A stretch of 5,576 nucleotides of DNA, taken from positions 1 through 5,576 of the forward strand of contig JAIESJ010000202.1 in NCBI GenBank assembly GCA_019746155.1, written 5' to 3'. The first letter of the stretch is position 1. Each line of letters opens with the position of its first letter. Position numbers and translations under genes: made by a program. Positions 1-5,576 of this stretch are shown one piece after another. Under the pieces are notes generated by a model, which saw nothing but the letters and a program-made list of their open reading frames with translations, was not told the DNA's origin and searched no databases. This stretch comes from Burkholderiales bacterium (GTDB lineage Bacteria; Pseudomonadota; Gammaproteobacteria; Burkholderiales; SG8-41).

Positions 1-1
1 T

Positions 2-158
2 TTAGCCTTCATTATCCTGCCGGTCGAGGTGCGCGGAAATCAGCGTCGCCGCGCGGTCGCCGCGCTTCAGATCCAGCGCCTGCAGCGCGCCGCCCGATGC
101 CCGCGCGCTCCGGGATATGCCCAAGCGGCAGCGGCAACTGCATCATGGTGCTGCGCAT
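2..158 (-). pseudogene. Remnant of a fatty-acyl-CoA ligase (AMP-binding, FadD-like) N-terminus with internal deletion and frameshift
   Basis: A start at 158 with GGAGG four bases upstream (167-163) begins MRSTMMQLPLPLGHIPERAG, which resembles the N-terminus of long-chain/medium-chain fatty-acyl-CoA synthetases (typically M-STMM--PL-L-HILERAG). In the intact family about 35 residues follow before a block like ALQ--GLKRGDRVATL. Here the matching block ALQALDLKRGDRAATL appears almost at once (about 89-42) but in a different frame. The first frame ends in PRPAG at 12-14, and the second runs on as ISAHLDRQDNEG to a TAA at 4-2. The arrangement suggests a deletion of about 100 bases, not a multiple of three, near position 100, within GC-rich sequence where short direct repeats could have recombined. 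The rest of the roughly 540-residue enzyme is not seen before the edge. An ATG at 12-10 (MKAK) could begin another gene, but only four codons are visible. The family likeness is from memory of the family, and an assembly error is possible. Confidence 0.6.
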
Positions 159-170
159 CAGGCCTCCGGC

Positions 171-226
171 CGGTGAAGGGTGAAGGGTGAAGGGTGAAGG
201 GCGAAGGGCGAAGGGTGAAGGGTGAT
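171..226 (+). repeat. Heptamer tandem array 1, next to the ligase remnant
   Basis: On the plus strand, eight contiguous 7-bp units occur: CGGTGAA, GGGTGAA three times, GGGCGAA twice, GGGTGAA, and a final GGGTGAT with a changed last base. The first unit is identical to one of the units in array 2 read from the other strand. On the minus strand the array encodes meaningless repeats such as SPFTLHPSPFT, which gene callers often report as small proteins. The outer end lies only three bases from the GGAGG site before the ligase remnant. Confidence 0.92.
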
Positions 227-294
227 TCCCTCTCATCCTGCCTACCCCCCTCGCCCCCTGTGCGGACTCTCCCCCCGTAGGCGGGAGAGAGGGA
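227..294. repeat. Imperfect palindromic core between the two heptamer arrays
   Basis: The left arm at 227-245 (TCCCTCTCATCCTGCCTAC) is nearly the reverse complement of the right arm at 294-277 (TCCCTCTCTCCCGCCTAC), with a few mismatches and one gap. About 31 bases of C-rich sequence separate the arms. A second, smaller hairpin is also possible: CTCTCCC at 267-273 with GGGAGAG at 283-289. Five T residues follow on the plus strand (295-299), but no plus-strand gene leads into it, so a terminator is not claimed. Together with the two inverted arrays this forms one composite palindromic element. Confidence 0.75.
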
Positions 295-302
295 TTTTTC
301 CA

Positions 303-337
303 TTCGCTGTTCGCTGTTCACTGTTCACCGTTCACTG
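303..337 (-). repeat. Heptamer tandem array 2, overlapping the acyl-CoA dehydrogenase stop
   Basis: Read on the minus strand from 337 down, there are five contiguous 7-bp units: CAGTGAA, CGGTGAA, CAGTGAA, CAGCGAA, CAGCGAA. The TGA inside the second unit (327-325) is the stop codon of the acyl-CoA dehydrogenase. Because 7 is not a multiple of 3 and most units contain TGA, the array stops translation in more than one frame. The units match array 1 (171-226) in reversed orientation, including the same TGAA/CGAA variation. Confidence 0.9.
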
Positions 338-2007
338 CAGTCATCGCGCGCCAGCAGCCGCGCATCGCCCGCATCCATGTCGGCGAGCAGATTGATGCCG
401 GCTGCCGCAAAGCGCCGCGCCGCCGCCAGCGCGCGCGGGTCGCGTTCGTGCTCCAGCGCCCACTGCGCGTGGCGCGCGAGCAGCGCCAGTTCCATCGATC
501 GCCCCAAGGTAAGCGCAAAGCGCCGCGCGCCCGCTTCGGCCTGCGCTGCACCCGACTGCATGGCCCGCCCGAGCCAGGTTTCCGCCTGCTCGACAGTCTG
601 CTCGACGCGCGCCGAAACCTTCACCAGGTCCGGTTCGCGCACGCCCTGCAGGATGAACCCGATTTCGCGCCTGACGTTTTTGAGCCCGCCGCCCGACTGC
701 AAAGCGCGCAGCGCATCGAGCGACAACACGTTGGTCGTGCCCTCCCAGATCGGCAGCACCTGGGCGTCGCGCAGCAGCATCGGCAGCCCGGTGTCCTCGA
801 CATAGCCGGCGCCGCCGAAGGATTCGATGACCTCGGAGAGCACGGCAACGACCTGCCGGCCGGTGGTCAGCTTGGCGACCGGCGTCAGCAGGCGCAGCAG
901 GTCGGCCTGTTCGGGACTGATCTCGTCCGCCTCGCCGCGCCCCAGCAGCTCGACCACAAAAAAAGTGAGATGCAGCGCGCCTTCGAATTCGGCCTGCAGC
1001 CCGGCCAGCGTATCGACGTGCAGCGGCTTTTCGGCAAGCGGCGCGCCGAACGCGATGCGCTTGTACGCAAAGTCGCGTGCCAGCGCGAGCCCGCGCCGCA
1101 TCAACGCACAGGCGCTCACGCTGTTCCAGGTGCGCGTGACGTTGAGCATGGGCGCGATATGCCTGACGCCGTCGGTCGCGCCGTACACCAGTTCTGCCGG
1201 CGTGCCGTCAAGCGTCAGTTCGGCGGTCGGCACCTTGCGCGTGCCCAGCTTGTCTTTCAGCCGGTTGACCAGAATGTGGTTCGGCCGGCCGCATGGGTCG
1301 CGGGTTTCGAGGTAGAACAGCGCCAGACCTCTGCCGCCCGCGGGATTGCCTTCGGGCCGCGCCAGGGTCAGCGCCATTTGCGAAGCGGCAGCGGAAGTAA
1401 ACCACTTGCGGCCATAGAGCCGCCACCGGCCATCTTCCTGACGCGCGACGGTCTGCGAAAGCCCCACATCGGAGCCGCCGGTCGCCTCCGTCATCCACTG
1501 GCCGCTGGTCCAGAATGCGCGCGGATCGCGCGCGGTCAGATGCGGCACGGCGCGCTCGATCAGCGCCTGGTTGCCCGAGGCGATGAGCGCGCGCGCCGCG
1601 CCGTCGGTCATCGCCAGCGGACAGCTGTAGAGGTCGGTCGAAGGCGTAAAAAGATAGACCAGCGCGAACTGGTGCACGCGCGAGTAAGCGCCGTGCCTGC
1701 GCTCGTAGGCGACCGCCACCAGCCCCTGCTCGGCGGCGATGCGTTCGGCCTCGCGCCACAGGGGGGAGACTTCGATGCGGTCGATGCGGTTGCCCCATGC
1801 ATCCCATTGCACGAGCACGGGTTCATTCCCGCGGTCGGCGAGCTGCATGCGGTAGAGTTCGCCGCCCGCAAGCCCGCCCATGGCCTCGAGCGAACCTGCG
1901 ATATCCGCCAGCATGTCCGCCGGCAGCGTGCGCGCAAGGTAAGAGCGCAGTACGCGGTCATTCGCGTACTGGTTGCCGAGTTCCGGAGGTGTCTGGATGA
2001 ACACCAT
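325..2007 (-). CDS. AidB-type long acyl-CoA dehydrogenase
   Basis: This FAD-dependent enzyme is predicted to introduce an alpha,beta double bond into an acyl-CoA and pass electrons to an electron-transfer flavoprotein. At 560 residues it belongs to the long AidB-like branch, not the 380-residue short-chain type. The N-terminus (VFIQTPPELGNQYANDRVLRS) fits that branch and supports the ATG at 2007. FAD/substrate blocks are WMTEATGGSDVG (171-182), KWFTSA (201-206) and RLKDKLGTRKVPT (249-261). FGGAGYVEDTGLP (397-409) leads to PIWEGTTNVLSLD (419-431), whose Glu422 aligns with the catalytic base of medium-chain acyl-CoA dehydrogenase, so catalytic competence is plausible. Residues after about 440 form the extra helical domain of AidB, which in E. 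coli binds DNA; whether this one does is unknown. No Shine-Dalgarno is seen, and the start lies 16 bp after the PrpD stop, suggesting translational coupling. The last residues (CSER) and the stop are encoded by a heptamer repeat array, so the natural C-terminus has probably been altered. Confidence 0.93.
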   Translation of the reverse strand: MVFIQTPPELGNQYANDRVLRSYLARTLPADMLADIAGSLEAMGGLAGGELYRMQLADRGNEPVLVQWDAWGNRIDRIEVSPLWREAERIAAEQGLVAVAYERRHGAYSRVHQFALVYLFTPSTDLYSCPLAMTDGAARALIASGNQALIERAVPHLTARDPRAFWTSGQWMTEATGGSDVGLSQTVARQEDGRWRLYGRKWFTSAAASQMALTLARPEGNPAGGRGLALFYLETRDPCGRPNHILVNRLKDKLGTRKVPTAELTLDGTPAELVYGATDGVRHIAPMLNVTRTWNSVSACALMRRGLALARDFAYKRIAFGAPLAEKPLHVDTLAGLQAEFEGALHLTFFVVELLGRGEADEISPEQADLLRLLTPVAKLTTGRQVVAVLSEVIESFGGAGYVEDTGLPMLLRDAQVLPIWEGTTNVLSLDALRALQSGGGLKNVRREIGFILQGVREPDLVKVSARVEQTVEQAETWLGRAMQSGAAQAEAGARRFALTLGRSMELALLARHAQWALEHERDPRALAAARRFAAAGINLLADMDAGDARLLARDDCSER

Positions 2008-2023
2008 GAAAGCTATTCAATCA

Positions 2024-3400
2024 TCAACCGCGCAGCAATGCCAGGTCGATTTTGCCATCGAACAGTTTGGGCGCGTATTCGAGAAAGGCGTTTATGCGGC
2101 CCCTGGACCAACCGCCGAATTCGCAGTTGCCGCGGAACTTGTCCTCGATCTCGGCGCGCGTGAGCGGATCGTTCACGCCGCCGCGGATATAGGGCTGGCG
2201 CTCCTCGACCACGCTGCCGTCTTTCAGCGTCATGCGGATATGGCCGGTATAGGCCTTGGGATAGGGATTGTCCGGATCGACGACATAGCGCACCTTGGAG
2301 GCAAGCGCGAGTATGCGCTCGTCGCGCACCGTTTGTTCGGTAAACGCCGCCAATCCTGCGCCGCCGGTAACGAATGCCACCGCGATATTGAACGGTGTGC
2401 TGAACTTTGCGGCATAATCGTTGGCCGGACGATGTTTCGACGCCAGCGGCTCCCACAGCCGGTGCACATAGCCTTCCGCAGTCTCGCACAGCACGTCGGC
2501 GACGTCCTCGGCGCGGATACCTTTTTTCGAGAGCCGGACCGCGCAATCGATATAGGGCTGATTCATGGTGCCAGTCGCGTACGGCTTGAAAGTGATGCCG
2601 TCCATGAACCACTTGCGTCCGAAATCCTCGGAGAGCACGGCGTAATTGCCCTGCGTGCTGCGGGCAAAACCGTGAAACAGGCCGTGCGTGCCCTCGAATA
2701 CCGTGCGCGGACCGAGAAAGCCCTGCTGCCCCATACGCGCCGCCCGCACCCCGACCTGCGCCGCCCAGCCGGCATGCAGGCGCTTGGTCCACGCGCCTTC
2801 GGCGAGGTATTCGATGATGCCGCTCGCCATGCTGCCCGCGATGCCCAGTGCGTCGACCGTTTGTCTGCGGTTGAGCCCCAAAGTCACCGATACCGCAAGT
2901 GTCGAAGCGAGTGCGCCGAGTATGCCGGTCGGATGGAAACCCGATTTGTGTATCGCCTTGGGCATCACCATGGACAGCCGGCACAGCGTCTCGATGCCCG
3001 CCACCGTGCCGACGAGCGCCGCGTGCCCGTCGCGCCCGAAGCGCTCGCACGCCGCGAGCACCGCCGGCAGCACCACTGCGCTGGAATGCACCGGGCCGCC
3101 TTCGAAGGTGTCGTCGAAATCCTCGCCGTGCGCCGCGGTGCCGTTGATCATTGCCGCGGCGGCGGCACCGAAGGTCGCGGCATGTCCGATCGCGGTGCAG
3201 GGGCCGCCGGCATCGACGCTGGCAATCAGCGCCTTGACGTAATCGGTGTTGCGCGCGGCCACGCACAGGCCGATGACATCGATCAGCAGCTCTTCGGCGC
3301 GAGTGCGCACCGATACCGGAATATTTTCAGGTGTCAGCGCGAGGCATTGCTCGGCGATCAACTCGGCAACAGACTTCACGGTTGTGTATCCATTCCACAT
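2024..3400 (-). CDS. MmgE/PrpD family protein (2-methylcitrate dehydratase-like)
   Basis: This is a cytoplasmic protein of the MmgE/PrpD superfamily, which includes 2-methylcitrate dehydratase, cis-aconitate decarboxylase and iminodisuccinate epimerase. These enzymes act on carboxylated substrates by dehydration, decarboxylation or epimerisation. Its 458 residues match the family. Visible family blocks are INGTAAHGEDFDDTF (85-99) followed by GGPVHSSAVVLPA with His105, SGFHPTGILGALAST (153-167), TKRLHAGWAAQ (205-215) with the conserved Lys-Arg-Leu-His, FKPYATGTMNQPYIDCA (271-287), and the C-terminal-lobe block AAKFSTPFNIAVAF (330-343). The ATG at 3400 has GGGAAAG just upstream, which is close but usable. 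A GTG at codon 8 (3379) is an alternative start, because the family-like sequence begins near there (VKSVAELIAEQ). It ends in tandem TGA TGA codons 16 bp before the next gene. PrpD homologues are often found beside Bug/TTT transporters in Burkholderiales; most have unknown substrates, and no prpB or prpC is here, so a methylcitrate-cycle role is not supported. Confidence 0.92.
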   Translation of the reverse strand: MWNGYTTVKSVAELIAEQCLALTPENIPVSVRTRAEELLIDVIGLCVAARNTDYVKALIASVDAGGPCTAIGHAATFGAAAAAMINGTAAHGEDFDDTFEGGPVHSSAVVLPAVLAACERFGRDGHAALVGTVAGIETLCRLSMVMPKAIHKSGFHPTGILGALASTLAVSVTLGLNRRQTVDALGIAGSMASGIIEYLAEGAWTKRLHAGWAAQVGVRAARMGQQGFLGPRTVFEGTHGLFHGFARSTQGNYAVLSEDFGRKWFMDGITFKPYATGTMNQPYIDCAVRLSKKGIRAEDVADVLCETAEGYVHRLWEPLASKHRPANDYAAKFSTPFNIAVAFVTGGAGLAAFTEQTVRDERILALASKVRYVVDPDNPYPKAYTGHIRMTLKDGSVVEERQPYIRGGVNDPLTRAEIEDKFRGNCEFGGWSRGRINAFLEYAPKLFDGKIDLALLRG

Positions 3401-3424
3401 TCTTTCCCAAGGCGGTTTTGTTTA

Positions 3425-3458
3425 AGGAACTTGTCGGACTCAAATCCGACAAGTTCCT
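3425..3458 (-). repeat. Perfect 14-bp intercistronic hairpin overlapping the receptor stop codon
   Basis: The plus-strand arms are AGGAACTTGTCGGA (3425-3438) and TCCGACAAGTTCCT (3445-3458). They are exact reverse complements separated by a six-base loop (CTCAAA on plus, TTTGAG on minus). The last two bases of the receptor's TAG stop (3458-3457) form the base of the stem. On the transcribed minus strand the stem is followed by TTAAACAAAACC, not a run of T, so it does not look like a standard intrinsic terminator. Within an operon, such a structure after a binding-protein gene could protect the upstream mRNA from 3' exonucleases or cause partial attenuation; both roles are inference. It could also be a copy of a dispersed genomic repeat. 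Confidence 0.85.
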
Positions 3459-4437
3459 AGCGCACGACCTTCGCGCCCGCTTCCTTCAGAATGTCGCGCA
3501 TGCGGTTGGTGAATTCGTCGAAGAACTTGGCAAGCTCGGCACCTTTCATGAAACCGTCCTGGAACTGGTTTTCTTCGAGATATTTTTTCCACGATGCAGT
3601 CTGCACTACCCTGGCGAACAATCCTTCGTAGTACGCAACCGCTTCTTTCGACATTCCCGGGGGCGCCACCACGCCGCGCACCTGCGGCACGATGGGCACG
3701 TCGAAACCCGCTTCCTTGAGGGTCGGCACGTTGGGATAGCCGGGCAGCCGATGATCCGACACCTGGGCCAGCACCCGCATGTTGCCGGCGCGGATATGTT
3801 CGCCCGCTTCCTGCGGCTCGATCACCATCATGTCGACGTGACCGCCGAGCAGCGCCGCGATACGCTCGCCGCCGCCCGGAAACGAGATGAAGGCCCAGCT
3901 CGCACCGGTGTGCTTCATGAGCAACTGGCGCACCACGTTGTCGCGGCTGGTGATGGAGCCGCCGGATTGCTTGAGCTTGCCGGGATTCTGCTTTCCGGCC
4001 TCGATGAAATCCTTGAGCGTCTTGTACGGCGAATCCGCCTTGACCGCGATCACCGCCGGCTCGAGCACGAGGCGGGCAATCGGCGTCAGGTCCTTGATGG
4101 TGACTTTCGCTTCCGCGCGCAGCAACGGATTGGTCAGCCAGTTGCCGGTGAACAGCGCAATGGCATGGTCATCGCCTTTTTTCTCCGCGACGAAAGCCAT
4201 CGCGGTGAGTCCGCCGCCGCCGGTCTTGTTGATCACCTGCATGCGCGCCGGGGAAAGCTTCTCTTTTTCGATCATCGTCGTCAGCGCGCGTGCCAGCACG
4301 TCGGCGCCGCCGCCGGGACCGGTGTGCACAATGATCTCGACCGGCTTGGAGGGATGGAAGCCCTGCGCCAAGGCCGCGCCCGGATTCGTGGCGATAAAGG
4401 CTGCTGTCAATATGGCAAGCATCCAGCGTGTTTTCAT
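3457..4437 (-). CDS. tctC: Bug/TctC-family periplasmic solute-binding receptor of a TTT transporter
   Basis: This 326-residue protein has the normal length for a Bug (TctC) extracytoplasmic receptor, which binds a small, usually carboxylated molecule in the periplasm and hands it to the TctA/TctB permease. A signal peptide is visible: MKTR, a hydrophobic core, then ALA before Q25 as a probable signal peptidase I site. The family opening follows at residues 31-50 (KPVEIIVHTGPGGGADVLAR); its glycine-rich loop lines the ligand cleft. NKTGGGG at 70-76, the GG-SITSRDN region at 159-167, and PNVPTLKEAGFDV at 235-247 are also typical. The start is fixed by a GAGGAG ribosome binding site six bases before the ATG. 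The gene lies 34 bp after tctA and ends in the foot of a perfect hairpin. Bug proteins are strongly expanded in Burkholderiales, so family membership is secure but the ligand cannot be predicted. Proximity to PrpD and acyl-CoA genes suggests an organic acid. The symbol is family-level only. Confidence 0.95.
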   Translation of the reverse strand: MKTRWMLAILTAAFIATNPGAALAQGFHPSKPVEIIVHTGPGGGADVLARALTTMIEKEKLSPARMQVINKTGGGGLTAMAFVAEKKGDDHAIALFTGNWLTNPLLRAEAKVTIKDLTPIARLVLEPAVIAVKADSPYKTLKDFIEAGKQNPGKLKQSGGSITSRDNVVRQLLMKHTGASWAFISFPGGGERIAALLGGHVDMMVIEPQEAGEHIRAGNMRVLAQVSDHRLPGYPNVPTLKEAGFDVPIVPQVRGVVAPPGMSKEAVAYYEGLFARVVQTASWKKYLEENQFQDGFMKGAELAKFFDEFTNRMRDILKEAGAKVVR

Positions 4438-4443
4438 GCGGCT

Positions 4444-4449
4444 CTCCTC
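4444..4449 (-). promoter_or_regulatory. Ribosome binding site of the Bug receptor gene
   Basis: The minus strand reads GAGGAG, then the six bases AGCCGC, then the ATG at 4437. This is a near-consensus Shine-Dalgarno site at ideal spacing and settles the start choice. It is much stronger than anything before the PrpD or dehydrogenase genes, which fits the usual need for more receptor than permease. Confidence 0.85.
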
Positions 4450-4471
4450 ATAAGGTCATTGTCGTTGCATT

Positions 4472-5576
4472 TCATGATTGCTCCTCGATCGCCTTGACGC
4501 GCCAGGCATTGGCTTTCCTGAACAGCGGCACGATCAGCACCGCAACCGTCAGAAACAACATCACCGCCGATATCGGTCTGGAGACGAGGATGGCCGGATC
4601 GCCCTGCGACATCATCAACGACTGGCGCAGCGCGCGCTCCATGTTGTCGCCCAGCACCAATCCCAGAATCAGCGGCGCCGACGGATAGTCGAGCTTGCGC
4701 ATGGCATAGCCGAGCAACCCGAATACCGCCAGCATCCAGGTGTCGAACAGGCTGCCCGAAACCGTGTAGACGCCGATGATGGAAATGCCGAAGATCACCG
4801 GATAGAGCATGTAGACCGGCAGCTTGAGGATCTGCGCGAACAACGGAATCAGGGGCAGGTTCAGCACCAGCAGCATGACATTGCCGATATACATGCTCGC
4901 CACCAGCCCCCAGAACAGCTCCGGATTGTCTTGGATCATGAGCGGCCCCGGCCGCAGCCCCCACAGGATGAACGCCGCAAGCAGGATCGCCGTCGTCCCC
5001 GAGCCCGGGATGCCGAGCGTCAACAGCGGCACCAGCGCACCGCCGGTTTCGGAGTTGTTGGCCCCTTCGGGCGCCGCCACGCCCTCCGGTACGCCGGTGC
5101 CGAATTTCTCGGGGTGCTTCGATACCGCCTTTTCCACGCCGTACGAAATAAAGGAAGCGATGGTGGAGCCGGCGCCCGGCAACACGCCGATCAGGAAGCC
5201 GATCACCGAGCCGTTCAGGAATGCGAAACGGCAATCCTTGAGTTCCTGCTTCGTCGGCAGCAGATTGCGCAACCCCCTGGGTACCGGCAGCAGCTGTATC
5301 TCTTCGCGCGACTCCATGTTGCCGAGCACTTCACCGAGCGCGAACACGCCGATTGCCACCACCACGAAGTCGACGCCGTCGAGCAATTCCATCATTCCGA
5401 AGGTGAAGCGCGAAGCATCGCTGAACAGATCGGTGCCGATGCCTGCGATCCACAGTCCCACCAGCAGCGCCAGCAGCGCCCTCACCATGGACTCGCCGGC
5501 GAGCAGCCCCACCATCGCCAGCCCCAGGCACATCAGCGCGAAGTACTCGGGCGAGCTGAACGAGAGCGCGAACTTG
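4472..5576 (-). CDS. tctA: TctA-family tripartite tricarboxylate transporter large permease, N-terminus missing at window edge
   Basis: This is the large, multi-pass inner-membrane subunit of a TTT secondary transporter, which takes up a carboxylate delivered by a periplasmic Bug receptor, using an ion gradient. The reading frame stays open to the window edge, giving about 367 residues. TctA proteins are usually near 500, so roughly the first quarter is missing. The ATG at 5533 is internal: the codons before it (KFALSFSSPEYFALM) fit the family. The TctA hallmark is present as GVLPGAGSTIASF (5188 downward), followed by PEKFGTGVPEGVAAPEGANN and TLGIPGSGTTA. About nine or ten hydrophobic segments flank it, including LLDGVDFVVVAIGVFALGEV and PISAVMLFLTVAVLIVPLF. 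The C-terminus is a short charged tail (RKANAWRVKAIEEQS). The receptor gene follows after 34 bp, so the two are probably co-transcribed. The small subunit TctB is not between them; it could lie upstream, outside the window. The name is a family-level assignment and the substrate is unknown. Confidence 0.95.
   Translation of the reverse strand, partial: KFALSFSSPEYFALMCLGLAMVGLLAGESMVRALLALLVGLWIAGIGTDLFSDASRFTFGMMELLDGVDFVVVAIGVFALGEVLGNMESREEIQLLPVPRGLRNLLPTKQELKDCRFAFLNGSVIGFLIGVLPGAGSTIASFISYGVEKAVSKHPEKFGTGVPEGVAAPEGANNSETGGALVPLLTLGIPGSGTTAILLAAFILWGLRPGPLMIQDNPELFWGLVASMYIGNVMLLVLNLPLIPLFAQILKLPVYMLYPVIFGISIIGVYTVSGSLFDTWMLAVFGLLGYAMRKLDYPSAPLILGLVLGDNMERALRQSLMMSQGDPAILVSRPISAVMLFLTVAVLIVPLFRKANAWRVKAIEEQS

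Noticed and set aside
171..226. Possible CRISPR-like or iteron array
   Set aside because: The units are 7 bp and contiguous, with no spacers and no nearby cas or replication genes, so it is a simple tandem repeat within a larger palindromic element.
267..299. Possible intrinsic terminator on the plus strand (7-bp stem, then five T residues)
   Set aside because: There is no plus-strand gene upstream, five bases separate the stem from the T-run, and the sequence is better explained as part of the palindromic repeat core.
67..321. A small minus-strand protein containing SPFTLHPSPFT repeats
   Set aside because: The repetitive peptide is the translation of the heptamer array and the palindromic core. 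Such predictions are repeat artefacts, so it was annotated as repeat DNA instead.
448..2163. A 571-codon open frame on the plus strand opposite the acyl-CoA dehydrogenase
   Set aside because: It is antisense to a strongly recognisable gene, is rich in Arg, Gln, His and Ala, and shows no family motif. GC-rich codon use on the minus strand commonly leaves such stop-free shadows.
1973..3460. A 495-codon plus-strand open frame opposite the PrpD-family gene
   Set aside because: It is a composition-driven shadow with no recognisable domain and lies antisense to a clear MmgE/PrpD protein.
3331..4497. A 388-codon plus-strand open frame opposite the Bug receptor gene
   Set aside because: The His- and Arg-rich translation resembles no known fold and simply mirrors the receptor's codon pattern. 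It also runs through the intergenic hairpin.

Overview
The window is a high-GC, tightly packed segment in which every supported gene reads on the minus strand, so transcription runs from right to left. It suggests a betaproteobacterium of the Burkholderiales type. The reasons are a tripartite tricarboxylate transporter (TTT) with a Bug-family receptor, a family greatly expanded in that group, next to an MmgE/PrpD protein and acyl-CoA metabolism genes, with GC-rich codon use and dispersed heptamer repeats. This placement is an inference from gene content and base composition; no rRNA or marker gene is present.

In transcription order, the window starts inside a TctA-type large permease subunit (5576 to 4472, N-terminus cut by the window edge). 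It is followed after 34 bp by a Bug/TctC periplasmic binding protein with a clear signal peptide and strong ribosome binding site (4437 to 3457). A perfect 14-bp inverted repeat begins in the receptor's stop codon and fills most of the 56-bp gap to an MmgE/PrpD-family gene (3400 to 2024). Sixteen bases later comes a long, AidB-type acyl-CoA dehydrogenase (2007 to 325). The spacing suggests one operon: uptake of an organic acid across the inner membrane, then conversion by a dehydratase/isomerase-like PrpD protein and a flavin-dependent acyl-CoA dehydrogenase. The substrate cannot be read from the sequence.

Downstream (positions 1 to 337) the layout is disturbed. A composite palindromic element lies there: a heptamer array, a central inverted repeat, and a second heptamer array in opposite orientation. 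One array overlaps the end of the acyl-CoA dehydrogenase gene and supplies its stop codon. The other abuts the ribosome binding site of what looks like the start of a fatty-acyl-CoA ligase. That ligase is reduced to two short family-like segments in different frames, so it appears to be an internally deleted, frameshifted remnant. The original operon therefore probably included or adjoined a CoA ligase, which would have supplied acyl-CoA substrate to the dehydrogenase.

I see no CRISPR array, tRNA, rRNA, transposase or clear promoter. The core genes are of known families. The unusual parts are the repeat element, the ligase remnant and the intergenic hairpin.
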